Shown here in pieces: positions 44,360 through 55,352 of a stretch of 64,000 nt of DNA. Location of the stretch: the NCBI RefSeq assembly GCF_026914185.1, contig NC_070560.1, forward strand, positions 6,315,501 through 6,379,500, written 5' to 3'. A model generated the notes under the pieces. It had not been told where the DNA came from. It searched no databases and saw only the letters and a list, made by a program, of their open reading frames with translations. How positions within the stretch are numbered: the first letter of the stretch is position 1; each line of letters opens with the position of its first letter. The stretch comes from Puccinia triticina (Eukaryota; Basidiomycota; Pucciniomycetes; Pucciniales; Pucciniaceae). Both the position numbers and the translations under genes were made by a program.

Positions 44360-47300
44360 TTAAGTCTTCATGATCCTATGCCTTAACGTATTAAAACTTT
44401 CCGGTGGCATGCCTTTGGTGAAAATGTCTGCCAGCTGGTCTTTTTTTCCCACCCATTCCAGACAGGTTTTCTTCTGAAAGAGCGCTTCATTGGTGATATA
44501 AAAGTCTTGGTCAGTGTGGCGCGTCCGCTTGTTGGACGCGTCGTCAGTAGACACCTTAATGGCAGATTGGTTATCACAAAACAAATGACCTACGAAGTCT
44601 TGCTTCAGCACATCACGCAGCAGGTGTCGAACCCACAAGGTTTGGCGCGTCGCAACTCCCAGGGCCATGTACTCTGCGTGACAAGTTGACAAAGCCACTG
44701 ATTGCTGTCTTCTTGACACCCAAAGGACGGGACAGTTGAGGAACAGCACCAGGACACCGTAAGAGGACCTGGAGAATTCACCTCCCCAAGAGGCATCTGC
44801 AAACGCTTTCAAAGGTTTAGTATCGCTCAACGGGAAAAGACATAAGGAGAGATTTTTGCTTCCTGCAAGATAATTAATTAAGTGTTTCACTCCTTTCCAG
44901 TGATTGACACCTGGTTTGGCCGCAAAACGCGCCAAATAGTTCACTGCGAAACACAAGTCCGGACGTGTCCCCACAGCCAGATAGCTAAAAGATCCAATTA
45001 CTGACAAGTATCTCCCCGAGTCCCCTGGTATTCCATTTTCATCCGTCGTCGCGTTAAAACCCACCGGCAGAGGAGTCGCCGCGGTAGTGACCCCATCCCA
45101 ATGCTCATCAAGGATGCCTGCCACCAAATCTTTCTGAAACAGTTCAAAACCGCGTCCTGTGCGCTTAACATTCAAGCCAACAATCGCGTCAATCCCATGA
45201 CTCCACTTGATTTTGAGGATGTCCTTCAGATCCGTTTCGAGTTTCTTCAGAAGCGCCTCACTCGATGCCGTCACAACCCCATCATCCACATGAAGCCAGA
45301 CTACGCCCGCTTCGTCCGGATGGCGCAGCACGTACAAGCTGTTGCCGTATTGCGACGGTGAGTAGCCAAATTTGTCTAGCACGCCTTTTAGGTGGAGCCA
45401 CCAGCATCGCGCCGCCTGCCTGGTTCCATAGAGGGCTTTCTTCAGCAGAAGGGCGTGGCCAGGGGGCGTCTCCATTCCTTCTGGAGGTTTGACCCAGGCT
45501 TCTTCAGCAATTGGCGAATTCAGGTACGCAGCTACGAAATCAAAGGACTGAACCGGCCATCCGTACGCTGCGGCGATTACTAGAAGGAGCCGTAGGGAGA
45601 CGAAGGTTGCCGTCGGCGCGAAGGTGGCATTGAAATCCTCTCCTTCTACCTGCGTAAAACCCTTAGCTACATAACGCGCCTTAAAACGCACGCCCGACCC
45701 GTCCGCCTCCGGCTTTGTCGCAAACACCCATCTACCTCCTAAGGCCTTCTTGTCTTCCGGCTTGAGTTTCAGCACCCAGACTCTCATCTGTTCCAAGTTA
45801 GACAGTTCTACCGCTATCGCCTTCAATCAGGCGTCTTTTTCAGGAGAACTCATTGCCTGCTTGAACGTTTTCGGAACAGAGATTGCATAGAACTGGCACA
45901 GGTCAATGATTTTGTCAACAATCAATTCCTGGTTCGTGAATTCTATTTCCTGCGAGAAATCGCCCAGTTGAAGTAGATTCATGATGTATTCTACCAAGAG
46001 TTTTGCTGCTGCTGCCGGAGCTGTCGCCGGAACGTGAGGAGTGACTGCTTCCTGAGGAGAGGGTTCTTTTGCAACCGGGACATTTGCTAGTTTGGTCGGG
46101 AAACGGACCATTGCCGAGCTCACAAAACGTTTTTGAGTCGGTATCCAGAACAGCCATCCCTTACTTTGTTCAAGGTGAGCAATCACATATCCCATAACCG
46201 CACGTTCATCTAGTTTCTTGCGTTTTTCTTGAGGAATGTGAACATATCCGGTGCTCCCAAAAACTCGAAAGTTGTCGAACTGCGGTTTCCTGTTGAACAT
46301 TGCCTCGTAGGGAGTCTTTTCGCCACTGGATTTGTTTGGGATCCTGTTCAACACATAAGTCGCCCAAACAAAAGCGTAACTCCAGAAATTCTTTGACAGC
46401 GGACTATCAAAAAGTATTGTCCTCCCCATATCTGCCACCGTTCTGTTGAATCGTTCAATCACCCTGTTTTGGTAGTGATGATATGGGAGTGCCTTTTCAG
46501 CTCCGATACCGTGTGCCGTAAGGAAATTGTTTAGCTTTTGGTTGGCGAACTCCCCGCCATTGTCGCTCCTCAAAGTTTTCACTTGTTTTCCGGTCGCTTG
46601 CTCAAGTCGTGTTATTGTATCGATGATATGCTGATTAGCTTCTGACTTCTTCTTCAGGACTTTGACGAAAGCGTATCCCGTCGGCACGTCCCTCATCGTC
46701 AGAAGGTACTTGCCGCCTTCTACAGAATCCACTTGGAACGGCCCCATCAAATCCGCCGCCAAAACATCCAGACGATCTGCAACTCGAAGGGTGGAGGCTA
46801 AGGGGTTAATTCGCGTGCTCTTACTTATTGCACAAACAGGACAATGGATCTTTCCAACAGGAATCTGGTCCGGTAAACCTAAACCTAGTTGGGACTTAAC
46901 TATCCGTCTTATGTGCCTAAGGCTAGCATGCCCAAAAACTCTGTGATAATAGAGCAGTTTCACCTCATCGGGTGTGAGGGACTCAGGCTTCCACTTAAAG
47001 TCAGTTGCCTGCCCCAAGGGCTCCTTGAAGATCTCATCGCTTGTCGCTTCAGTTTTGGAGGACAGAACTGTGATATCATTGCCTTCAGAAGACAGGTGCG
47101 GGTTTGACAAGACTGGCAGAACAGATGATTGAGAAACGGGAGAAGAAAAATTGGGAGATAAAACCGGGGACGTTGATGTGGGATCAGAAGAGGAAGGAGA
47201 ATCGATGAGAGGCTTTGGCTTTGAGTAAAGAATATGACACTCGGGCGGGGAAGTTGTCCTTGCACGATCTGCTCGGATCATCGGATAGGGCATGCACCAA

Positions 47301-49234
47301 CGGTTCTTCGTTGGTTCAAAAACGCAATCAAAGAGATGTTCGCCTGATGCGCGTGAAATTTCAAAGGTATCTGTTGCGTTATTATAAGCCACCAGAGCAT
47401 TAGCTTTGCGCAGTGCCGCCATTGATATGAGGGTGGTCTTCGCTTGCTTACAGTACAGAACATGTTGCAAGACAATAACAGTCCCATCAGGGACTTGAAA
47501 TTTCAGGGCACCCACGCCTGTGATCAAAGATCCTGACCCACTGGTAGCTACCAAGACACCAATAGGTTTTGGGAGGAGACGAAAATCATGAAGGAGGAAT
47601 TTAGACCCGGTGAAACCATGGGAGGCACCGGTATCAAAAATGGCAGCTTCACTCACCAGATCCTCCCCTAGCGCCATCGAATGGAAATCTAGGTCGTCTA
47701 GATCATCAGGAAGTCCGTTGACTTCCACAATGTGGGCCTCGACCCCCTTCTTTGCTGGGATCGAGGGGCCAGAATCCGGTCCTTGCGACTGTCGGCCGTT
47801 GTTGTGATACCGCGGCCGGTAGTAGTCCGCAAGATTCTTTGCATGTTGCTGATTTCTTGAGGGAGGGAGCTGAGTTCTCTTGAAGTTCGTCCGTGGGAAG
47901 CGGGAGGAGTTCATCGAGGCGCCACTCAGAAGGTGACCGTAGAGAGTGCCGACGATTGTGCTGATTGGTGGACCTGACTTTCTGTTGGTGTGAGTCAATT
48001 GTTGTGGTTCTGGACAGTTCCTCGCGTAGTGATTTTCTCCCCCACACTGCCAGCATTTTTGCGCAGTGAGGGCATAAAAGTCAAGCGCGTCAACCCAATC
48101 CTGTTCATCGACGTCCGCCAGAAATGCCGAAACATCAAAACTATCAGCTGCCGGCGTCGAGGTGGACAGCGCTGTTGGAGGTGTAGGTGACGCGAAAGCT
48201 TGTCCCGCATCCGAGGACAGACCAAGAGTATGTTTATGTTGATCCTTACAAATGTCCAGCGCTTTCATGATCAAGTCGAAGGAAGGACATCGCCCCTGTT
48301 TGTCGTCTTGTACGAGTTGTTTGACCCGTAATTCGAAGGCTTTCTTGTACTCCGCATCGGACTCCATCACCGCCGACTGAAGCACGAAACCCATGAAAGC
48401 ATCCATGCCGAACTTGACGTTGACCGCAGCCCATTCTGCTTGCCAGTCCCGTAGAGTTGAGGCGATCCCGGCGTTGTGTCCATCTGGATTGATTTTGAAA
48501 CGCCTGAATTTGTAGAAGATCAACATTTGAGCTGCACGGGAGGACATTTTGAACTTATCGAAGAGTGCCGTATACATCGCAAAACATGTTGGAAGTTGTT
48601 GCATTTTGGCAACCAGCGACTGATCGATGCTGGAGATGAGTAATGCCCGCGCAATTTTCTCGTAGGTGGAGTTTTCGCACACAGTAATGAAGAAACGAGC
48701 ATTGTCTACCGCTGCCCTCCCAACCTCGGCCAGATTTCGGTACCAATCAGCAAAATTCGCCCCATCCGCCTTCAAGGTATTGGTTTGCCGGAATTGCGCC
48801 TTGCCCGTCTGAATCGCGGTGCCAACTAGTTTGCTTTGTTTCAGGAGAAACTCGGCTTCTTCGAAATCGCGAACTTGTTTCGCTAGTTTGGCGTCCAAAC
48901 GTTCCTGTCTGCCTCCGTCTGCAGTCGGAGGGGGGATGTCCACAGTCACGTTTCTGGGAGGAAGGGCGGGTTCCACCGGCAGACGCGGGTCCATGTGTGG
49001 CGGGAGTTGCCTGTCGTCCACCAGAGTGGTCCGCCGTTGTTTTCCCGCCTGGACATCCGTAGTTCGACGAGCCGGACCGGCTGTTGTCTCCGGGCTTGGC
49101 GGCAAGCGCTCGAATTGTGACTGAAGGATGGCTATGTCTTCCTCCAAACGGTTCCTGTGCGATAAATCATCGATGTGCCAATTTGAAGACCCTGCCGCCC
49201 CAGATGCCGACTGTTGATTCGTCTTGGGATCCAT
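44360..49234 (-). pseudogene. Copia-D gag-pol polyprotein with one in-frame TGA
   Basis: ATG at 49234; a single frame of about 1,624 codons, interrupted once by TGA at 45827-45829. Order: Gag; CCHC knuckle (CWQCGGENHYARNC); protease (FDTGASHGFTGS, intact); pre-integrase (YYHRVFGHASLRHIRR); integrase with CPVCAISK, ADLMGPF, LRSDNGGEF and VIERFNRTV (DDE intact); RT with FDFVAAYLNSPI, ALYGTRQAARCWW and LHVDDGVV; RNase H with KAFADASWGGEF, CHAEYMAL and DNQSAIK. The TGA sits between SPEKDA and LKAIAVEL, where copia proteins usually have Trp, so TGG to TGA is likely. Apart from that and the unequal LTRs the element looks competent. Readthrough is possible but unsupported. Confidence 0.92.
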
Positions 49235-49970
49235 CGGTTGGCGAAGTCAAACAGGAGAGAGATAAAAGGTGGTGTTTTTGGAAAAGGTAGGAAAGGGAAC
49301 GGAAGGTTAAGAAACAGAGGAAGAGGTGAGAAGTGATGTTTGGAAAGATAGGGAGGGGAACGGAAAAAAACAAAGAAAAAGGAAATTTGGTGTGAATATT
49401 TGGATAGATCGAGGAAGGGATCGGGGAAAAAAAAAACTATGTAAGAAAAGCAGTGATAGAGTTCAAGGGTTGAAAACAGAGATAAGTAGAGGGATGTGCG
49501 GATTTTCAAGGGAAGAGATATGGTTTCTGAGGGGAAATCGGAGAAGAGAGAAAGAAAATCGGAGGGAATCGGTCCACGAGTCGGAGATGAAATAGAGAAT
49601 CAAGTCTTCTCTCTTAGAAGAACAACAGCAAACAGGACCGAGCCACAGCCCTGTTTTTCGGAAAGATGGCTAGTCTCCCTAGCCACTGAAAATCTCCAAG
49701 AAAAAACTTTCACCTCTATAACACCGGTGAAATTGACGCCGAAAGTTTCGTTGAGCTTTCGATTGAACCAAACTAATTAGGTTTGGAATCAAGATCCCGA
49801 TCTTCAACGTTGTCGACCTTCTGGTTGGTGATTGGCCAGTCAGATAAGCAAGCAAGTTAGGCTCGGCAATCAACAGAGGTTGAAGTTATGGTGTAAGATT
49901 AACGTTCAGAGTTTGTCCGGATGATTAAGCCGTCCGTAGTTTGTTAGACAAGAGATGTGTAGATATATAA

Positions 49971-49989
49971 GCGTCAAGGGCTCATAACC
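49971..49989 (-). other. Primer-binding site of Copia-D (initiator tRNA-Met half type)
   Basis: The plus-strand complement of the site contains AGGGCTCATAACC, which matches the anticodon arm of eukaryotic initiator tRNA-Met. This is the half-tRNA priming mode known for Drosophila copia. It directly abuts the LTR. Confidence 0.7.
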
Positions 49990-50094
49990 TGTGGAGAACC
50001 AGGTGCACGAGTGACAAAGAAGATGATGATTCACAAGGTTCTCAGCCCGGACAGGAGTCCGGGATGAGGTAGATGTTGCGACTGCGGTACAACA
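49990..50094 (-). repeat. 5' LTR of Copia-D (105 bp, internally deleted)
   Basis: Matches the 3' LTR except for a missing 29 bp between GCGG and TACAACA and one C/T difference. The missing bases lie near the U3 start on the element strand. Confidence 0.88.
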
Positions 50095-51128
50095 ACTACT
50101 ACTACTACTGACTTAAACTTAACACTACCACTACCACTACCACTAAACTACCACTAAACTACCACTGTAACTAAAACTAACCACTGTGACCAAACCTTCC
50201 TAGGCTGATGGGGAAAAGATCTGATGAGGGGGGGAAAGAGGCCTCCTTATATATTGAAGGGTGAGGGAATTTAGCTCCAGGGGAACTCCTTGTGAGGGCT
50301 ATTTTCTGCAGGGGATATCAGTTGCACAGCAAGATATGCATGTGTTGCACTGCCTGCCAAACAATGAGGTAATGGATTCTGCAGGAGGGGATATCAGTTG
50401 CACAGCAATATATGCATGTGTTGCACTGCCTGCCAAACAATGATGTAATTGATTCTGCAGGCAGGCTCCTTGAACACCTTATCTGCCTGCATATGCTGCA
50501 CTGCATGATATCATGTGTTGCTAGGTGACCCAAACAACCTTCTGTAACCTACCATATGCCTGCATGTCCAGCTGTTGCCTTCTTCCATCCAGAATATTGG
50601 GGGTCAAAGCCTCTCCTCCCACCTTGCTCCATCCTTCCTTCTTCCTCCTCCCTAATTAATACTCCCATCCATATCCCATCATACTGAATCCTAGACCCTT
50701 ATGAAGTAATATACCACCCTTATAAAGATAGTATACCCTTATACAAGTAATATACCCTTATAACACTGCCTTACTTGATACACCACACCATACTCCCTTC
50801 CATTCCTGGTTGAGACATGTGCTCCCAATACCTTCCACCTCTTCTATTGATAGCATCCTTCCACCTCCCTGCCATCCTACCCAGTCATTGTCCTCCCTTC
50901 CATCCCTGATCACGCCATCCATCCTACATAATCCTAGTCTGCCGTTCCATACGTGATAACACCATCCATCATCCATCCGTCTGTAATGACTCCATCCCTC
51001 CCATGTACACATACACTGCTTGTATTATATATAACTTCCTCCTCTTATAATGAATGATAGCTGTATCTATGCTGTCCCGATACCTCTGCAATGTTCTTTT
51101 GGCATTGTCACGCCAATGGAGCACCACA

Positions 51129-51585
51129 CCGGATACGTGGTGCTGGCCGGAGGACACCTGATCAACTGGAAATTGACCAAGCAAACCACGGTTTCTCTCT
51201 TGACAACGGAGGCAGAATACAAAGCCTTTTCAGACCTCGGGAGGGACCTAGCCTGGACTGCGAGCCTTGTGGATGAAACCTTGATTTTTCCGGACTCAGT
51301 GGAATCAAGGTGCATATGGACAACAGAGGCGCTATTGATCTGGCCAAAAGCAAAACCTCCCAAAACTCATTCCGCACCAAACACATGTCCATCAGACTAC
51401 ACTTCGTGCGAGAGCTCATTCTCAACGGTCTCATCAAGCTTCTGTATGTCAAAACTGCCAACAATGCGGCAGATTTCTTGACAAAGCCCACCGGTGGCCT
51501 AATCATCAGAAGGGCACTGGATCAAATTGGCGTAGTCCAAGCCTCTCGGCTTGCTTCGCATCTTGCGCCACGAAGCACGGACGGC
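51129..51585 (+). pseudogene. Copia-A RNase H remainder
   Basis: Resumes after insertion C with YVVLAGGHLINWKLTKQT and TTEAEYKAFSDLGRDLAW, shifts frame near 51305, then continues MDNRGAIDLAKSKTSQNS, RTKHMSIRLHFVREL and NAADFLTKP. This completes the copia RNase H; the frame ends at the 3' LTR. Confidence 0.85.
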
Positions 51586-52369
51586 TGTAAGAATGCAGAC
51601 CAGGGAGACTGGCCCTCGACTCACAAAGTGAGAAGGATGGCGCGACCCATCTCAGCGGCAGAGCAAGGCAAGCAAAGCAAACCTCCCTCCGCAGTCCAAG
51701 CTGCTCGCGAGACGGGGAAAACTGATAGCATTGAATTGATGAAAGCAGGTACTGATCACACAAGCAGCAAGGTCAAAAAAACAGATAACCTCTGCCGACC
51801 GTTGTTACTGGAAAGGATCTTGAGAGACACCTCTGGTGAGTACTCGAGCTCCCTACTGGATAACTGATAAGGATAAAGCTAACTGCTAGTCCCCGCTTCA
51901 ACAGGCAAAACGCCCGGAAGCAAGATCGGAGCAGCCACCGCCTTGTACCAAAAAGGAACCAAAGGAGGTGAGCAGCCCAATCCATCTTAAGCTAGGACAA
52001 TAGCAACACAAAAGATTAACGTTGACGAATCTGAACTACAGATAAACCCGTCAATATGTTTCAATCGTTGCACCTCAGCTAGGCCAACAAGAGCAAAGAC
52101 TTGCGGCCCGGTAAGCTTGATCTATCTACAGCTTAGGCACTGGAGAGACTGAAAGATCTGACTGGGTGAAAAGAACTGCAGAAGACGGACTGCAAAGCTC
52201 GCAGAACATAAGTCAAACCACAGCACACACCAAACCAAGTAGCGGCCCTCAACCTGCTTCCAGGTAAAGAAGATTTCTTACCTTCCTTCTTGTCGCCTAG
52301 AAATATAAATGTAAATAGACAAGCCCTAAATCTTATGGAATGAAACTTCCAGTTCCTTAATTTTTCTCA
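51586..52369 (+). repeat. 3' LTR of Copia-A (784 bp)
   Basis: Same length as the 5' LTR. It ends TTTTTCTCA, then AGATA, which returns to satellite sequence. Confidence 0.92.
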
Positions 52370-52374
52370 AGATA

Positions 52375-53960
52375 CAGTGGCAGAGACACCAAAAAATACC
52401 CAATTAGGTAATATTTTGAGACTAATCTGACTATAGCAGCTCCTTTTGGGCATTTCCATACATGAAAGCTATGCCAAAATGATCTTTCAAAATGGATTAA
52501 TATTCTGGTCCCAATATCATGAAATAATCATCATTCCCGGTTGAGATATAGTGGCAGAAACACAAAGAAAAACCCAATTTGGTGATATTTTGAGACCCAT
52601 GAGGCTGTAGCTGCCACATTTTGGATTTTTCATGGGCAAGAGCTGACCCAAATTAATCTGTCAATATTTCTATCATGGTATCATTATCATGAAATCATCC
52701 CCATTTTGCCTTGAGATACAGTGGCAGAAACACCAAAAAATGCCCAATTAGGCAATATTTTGAGGCTGATCAGACTATAGCAGCTCCTTTTGGGCATTTG
52801 AATACATGAAAGCTATACCAAAACAAGATGATAACATGGATGAATATTCTGGTACCAATATCATGAAATAATCACCATTCCCGGTTGAGATATACTGGCA
52901 GAAACACAAAGAAAACCCCAATTTGGTGATATTTTGAGACCCATGAGGCTGTAGCTGCCACATTTTGGGTTTTTCATGGGCAAGAGCTGACCTGAATTAA
53001 TCTCTCAACATTTCGTATTATAATGGTATCAATATCATGAAATCATTCCCATTGCGGGTTGAGATAAAGTGGCAGAAACACCAAAAAATTCCCAATTAGG
53101 TAATATTTTGAGACTAATATGACTATAGCAGCTCCTTTGGGGCATTTCCATACATGAAAGCTATACCAAAATAATCTTTGGAAATGGATTAATATTCTGG
53201 TCCCAATATCATGAAATAATCACTATTCCCGGTTGAGAGATAGTGGCATAAAAACAAAGAAAACCCCAATTTGGTGGTATTTTGACACTCATGAGACTGT
53301 AGCTGCCTCATTTTGTGATTTTCATGGTCAAGAGCTGACCCAAATTAATCTCTCAAAATGTCACATTATAATGGTATCAACATCATGATATAAATGTCAG
53401 CCCCGGTTCAGATACAGTGGCAGAAACACCAAAAAATACCCAATTAGGCAATATTTTGAGACCAATTAGACTATAGCAGCTCCTTTTTGGGATTTCAATC
53501 GATGAACTCTCTACCAAAATAATATTTGGAAATGTATCAATATTCTGGTACCAATATCATGAAATGATCATCATTCCTGGTTGAGATATAGTGGCAGAAA
53601 CACAAAAAATGAGGCAATAGCTTGTGACTGATTAAATGGGGCTGCTACATTGGGAGATTTTCATTGGCAAAAAGCCTTCCTAAATTGATCTTTCAAATTT
53701 TCTCATCATTATTGTACCAATATCATGAAGTCATCCCCATTGCTAGTTGAGATATAGTTGTAGAAACATAACAAAACCAACCAATTAGGCAATATTTCAC
53801 ACTGATCAGACTGTAACTGCAACATTTTGGGACTTTCATAGACCAAAAATTTCTCAAATTATTGTTCAGATATTGCTGATCCTCATGGTTCCAATATCAT
53901 GACATAAATCTTAGCCCTGGTTGAGACACAGTGGCAGAAGCACAAAAAACACTGCCTGAT
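52375..53960 (-). repeat. ~348-bp satellite array, right arm, part 2
   Basis: Inverted units continuing those at 36886-38310 once Copia-A is removed. The outermost units (53600-53960) mirror the diverged first units of the left arm. Confidence 0.85.
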
Positions 53961-54320
53961 AATTTTAGGGGATAGTTTCAAACCAACCAGACTCAATCAA
54001 TCTCTTTAGATTCAAAAAAATTTGAACCTCAGATTCTGAGATAACATCAGTTGACCCATTGAATATATTGGGGAAACACCTCCCATTAGTCTTTAATTGA
54101 ACAACAGAAGCAAAAGACACCTTACTCAAATCTGGTACAAACGTTAAATCAATCTCAGGCCTAGTAGAAATTTAGGTTATTGGATATGATGAGTCATATA
54201 TACACATTGCTCTTACCCCCCCTCTCCCTCCCTGCCTGACTTAACAGACTATTTTTTCCCAGGAATAATTCATATGAGTATGTAAAAATGACCTATTTGA
54301 TATATGCCATATTGATCAAT

Positions 54321-54373
54321 ATATGCCATATTGATCAATATATGCCTTCCCAAATTCATCCATGTTTGTAGTG
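54321..54373 (-). repeat. Right terminal inverted repeat of the CACTA element
   Basis: Perfect inverted copy of 28927-28979. The adjacent ATATATTGATCAATATGGC word is duplicated on this side. Confidence 0.9.
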
Positions 54374-54376
54374 GTA

Positions 54377-54964
54377 GCAGCGGCGCGTCAGCAGGTGAGC
54401 CACAACAGCCAAAGCGGGATCCACCAGCGGGTGGAACCGGGGTGGAGGCGGTGACAAGAGACCAACTGGCGGGGGCTTGACAGAGGATGGTGGGAGATCA
54501 AGCGTCAGAGAGGAGCGGAGTCTGGGAAAGTGATGTGCCAAATAGCGGGCGGAGCTGGGGGGACTAGTGCGGGATCGAGTGGGAACGGCAATGTGCCTGG
54601 AGGGAAGGACGGGAAAAGGGGGCTCAGGGATTTCTCTTCTTTCCTCATCCTATTATACTATCATCTTACAGAATTACTCATTATTGTACTTACACTTACA
54701 GACGTACTAGAGTTATTAGGAGATTATTCGTGACCTTATCTTTACTTTCAAAAGTACTTGCGGATTCTGTGCTTACGGAGTGCGGAGCTTTATTCACTTG
54801 CGGATTATTATGCTATAGATCAGGCTCAGAGAGGAGCGCTGAAGGCTAGCAGATAGTAGCAGGGCGGAGCCGAGTTACCGACAATCACACAGCCCGGACA
54901 CTAATATTCTTGAAGGAGGCGGTCAGCGGACATTTCCACCGACTAACCAGCTTTTATTCTCACA
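54377..54964 (+). repeat. 3' LTR of Gyp-2, right part
   Basis: Continues the LTR from GCAGCGG after the CACTA insertion and ends CTTTTATTCTCACA, colinear with 24046-24653. Small deletions relative to the 5' copy (near 54567). Confidence 0.85.
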
Positions 54965-55352
54965 ATGCCAGTTTTCAAAACTCCATGCAAGTTGGTGATA
55001 CACCCAGGCCCTATATGCCTGTTTGAATTTTTCCTTTTGCAAGTTGGTGTTCAAGAACAACCTTGGAAACCAACTTCCAGAAGGGGAAGTACATGCAAGT
55101 TTTTCCTGGCCAACTTTGAATCCCCCTCATATACAAGGCTGGCTTGGTATCTAAAAGCTGCCTAAGAGTTTGAAGAAAGAAACCTCAAAAAAGGAGAGGG
55201 CCCCACTTGGGGAAACATACTTCAGCACAAAATTGGAGGGTAATCAAAACAAAGAAAATTGAATGTTTGGAATATGTTTGGTCATGAATCAAGGAACCAA
55301 AGTGCAAAACCAGTAAACTAGCAGCATGGAAAAACATCTGTTGAAACCCATA
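54965..55352. other. Intergenic; no gene seen
   Basis: Non-coding stretch between the Gyp-2 LTR and the secreted-protein gene, probably including the latter's 3' UTR. Confidence 0.35.

Larger units (their letters stand above)
44087..50094 (-). mobile_element. Copia-D: nearly intact Ty1/copia element with short LTRs
   Basis: Flanked by the 5-bp duplication ACTAC (44082-44086, 50095-50099) within an ACT-repeat tract of insertion C. LTRs are 134 bp (left) and 105 bp (right). The polypurine tract is the complement of ccccccctctcgcc at 44221-44234. The long gag-pol frame is broken by one TGA only. It is the latest arrival in the nest. Confidence 0.93.
43547..51128. mobile_element. Insertion C: ~1.57-kb LTR-like element at a CCGG site, itself split by Copia-D
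   Basis: Starts TGTAGGGACTC and ends GCACCACA between CCGG repeats (43543-43546, 51129-51132). Net of Copia-D it is ~1570 bp without coding. It holds a ~110-bp tandem duplication (around 43880-44086, CTCTTCCTTAACAATCTCTT), a ~70-bp one (50312-50453, GATATCAGTTGCACAGCAA) and ACCCTTATA repeats near 50695-50765. Probably a solo LTR or a short non-autonomous LTR element. Confidence 0.65.
38316..52369 (+). mobile_element. Copia-A: Ty1/copia retrotransposon carrying nested insertions
   Basis: 784-bp LTRs at both ends and the 5-bp duplication AGATA (38311-38315, 52370-52374) in a satellite unit. Net length without insertions B and C is about 5.75 kb. The coding order is Gag, protease, integrase, RT, RNase H, as in copia. 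Stops and lost catalytic residues make it inactive. Confidence 0.92.
28927..54373. mobile_element. Giant non-autonomous CACTA/EnSpm-type transposon built of inverted satellite arrays
   Basis: The ends are a perfect 53-bp inverted repeat beginning CACTACAAACATGGATGAAT, flanked by the 3-bp duplication GTA (28924-28926, 54374-54376). CACTA ends with a 3-bp duplication are the hallmark of this superfamily. The span is 25,447 bp, or about 11.4 kb without Copia-A. Beyond the 53 bp, the arms stay inverted copies for kilobases (29341-29700 against 53960-54310), then pass into ~348-bp satellite arrays that switch orientation near 36886. It also holds a MITE, a captured host-gene fragment and a solo LTR. 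No transposase ORF was recognised, so it is probably mobilised in trans. Confidence 0.85.
23691..54964 (+). mobile_element. Gyp-2: deleted Ty3 element whose 3' LTR is split by the CACTA nest
   Basis: The 5' LTR (23691-24653), gag-protease remnants, a partial RT and a 3' LTR remain. The 3' LTR is cut into 28572-28926 and 54377-54964 by a 25.4-kb insertion. Removing the insertion and one GTA restores the LTR order seen in the 5' copy. The 5' flank (tcaaa) and the 3' flank (atgcc) do not match, so the original target duplication is lost or the ends are not an original pair. Confidence 0.85.
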
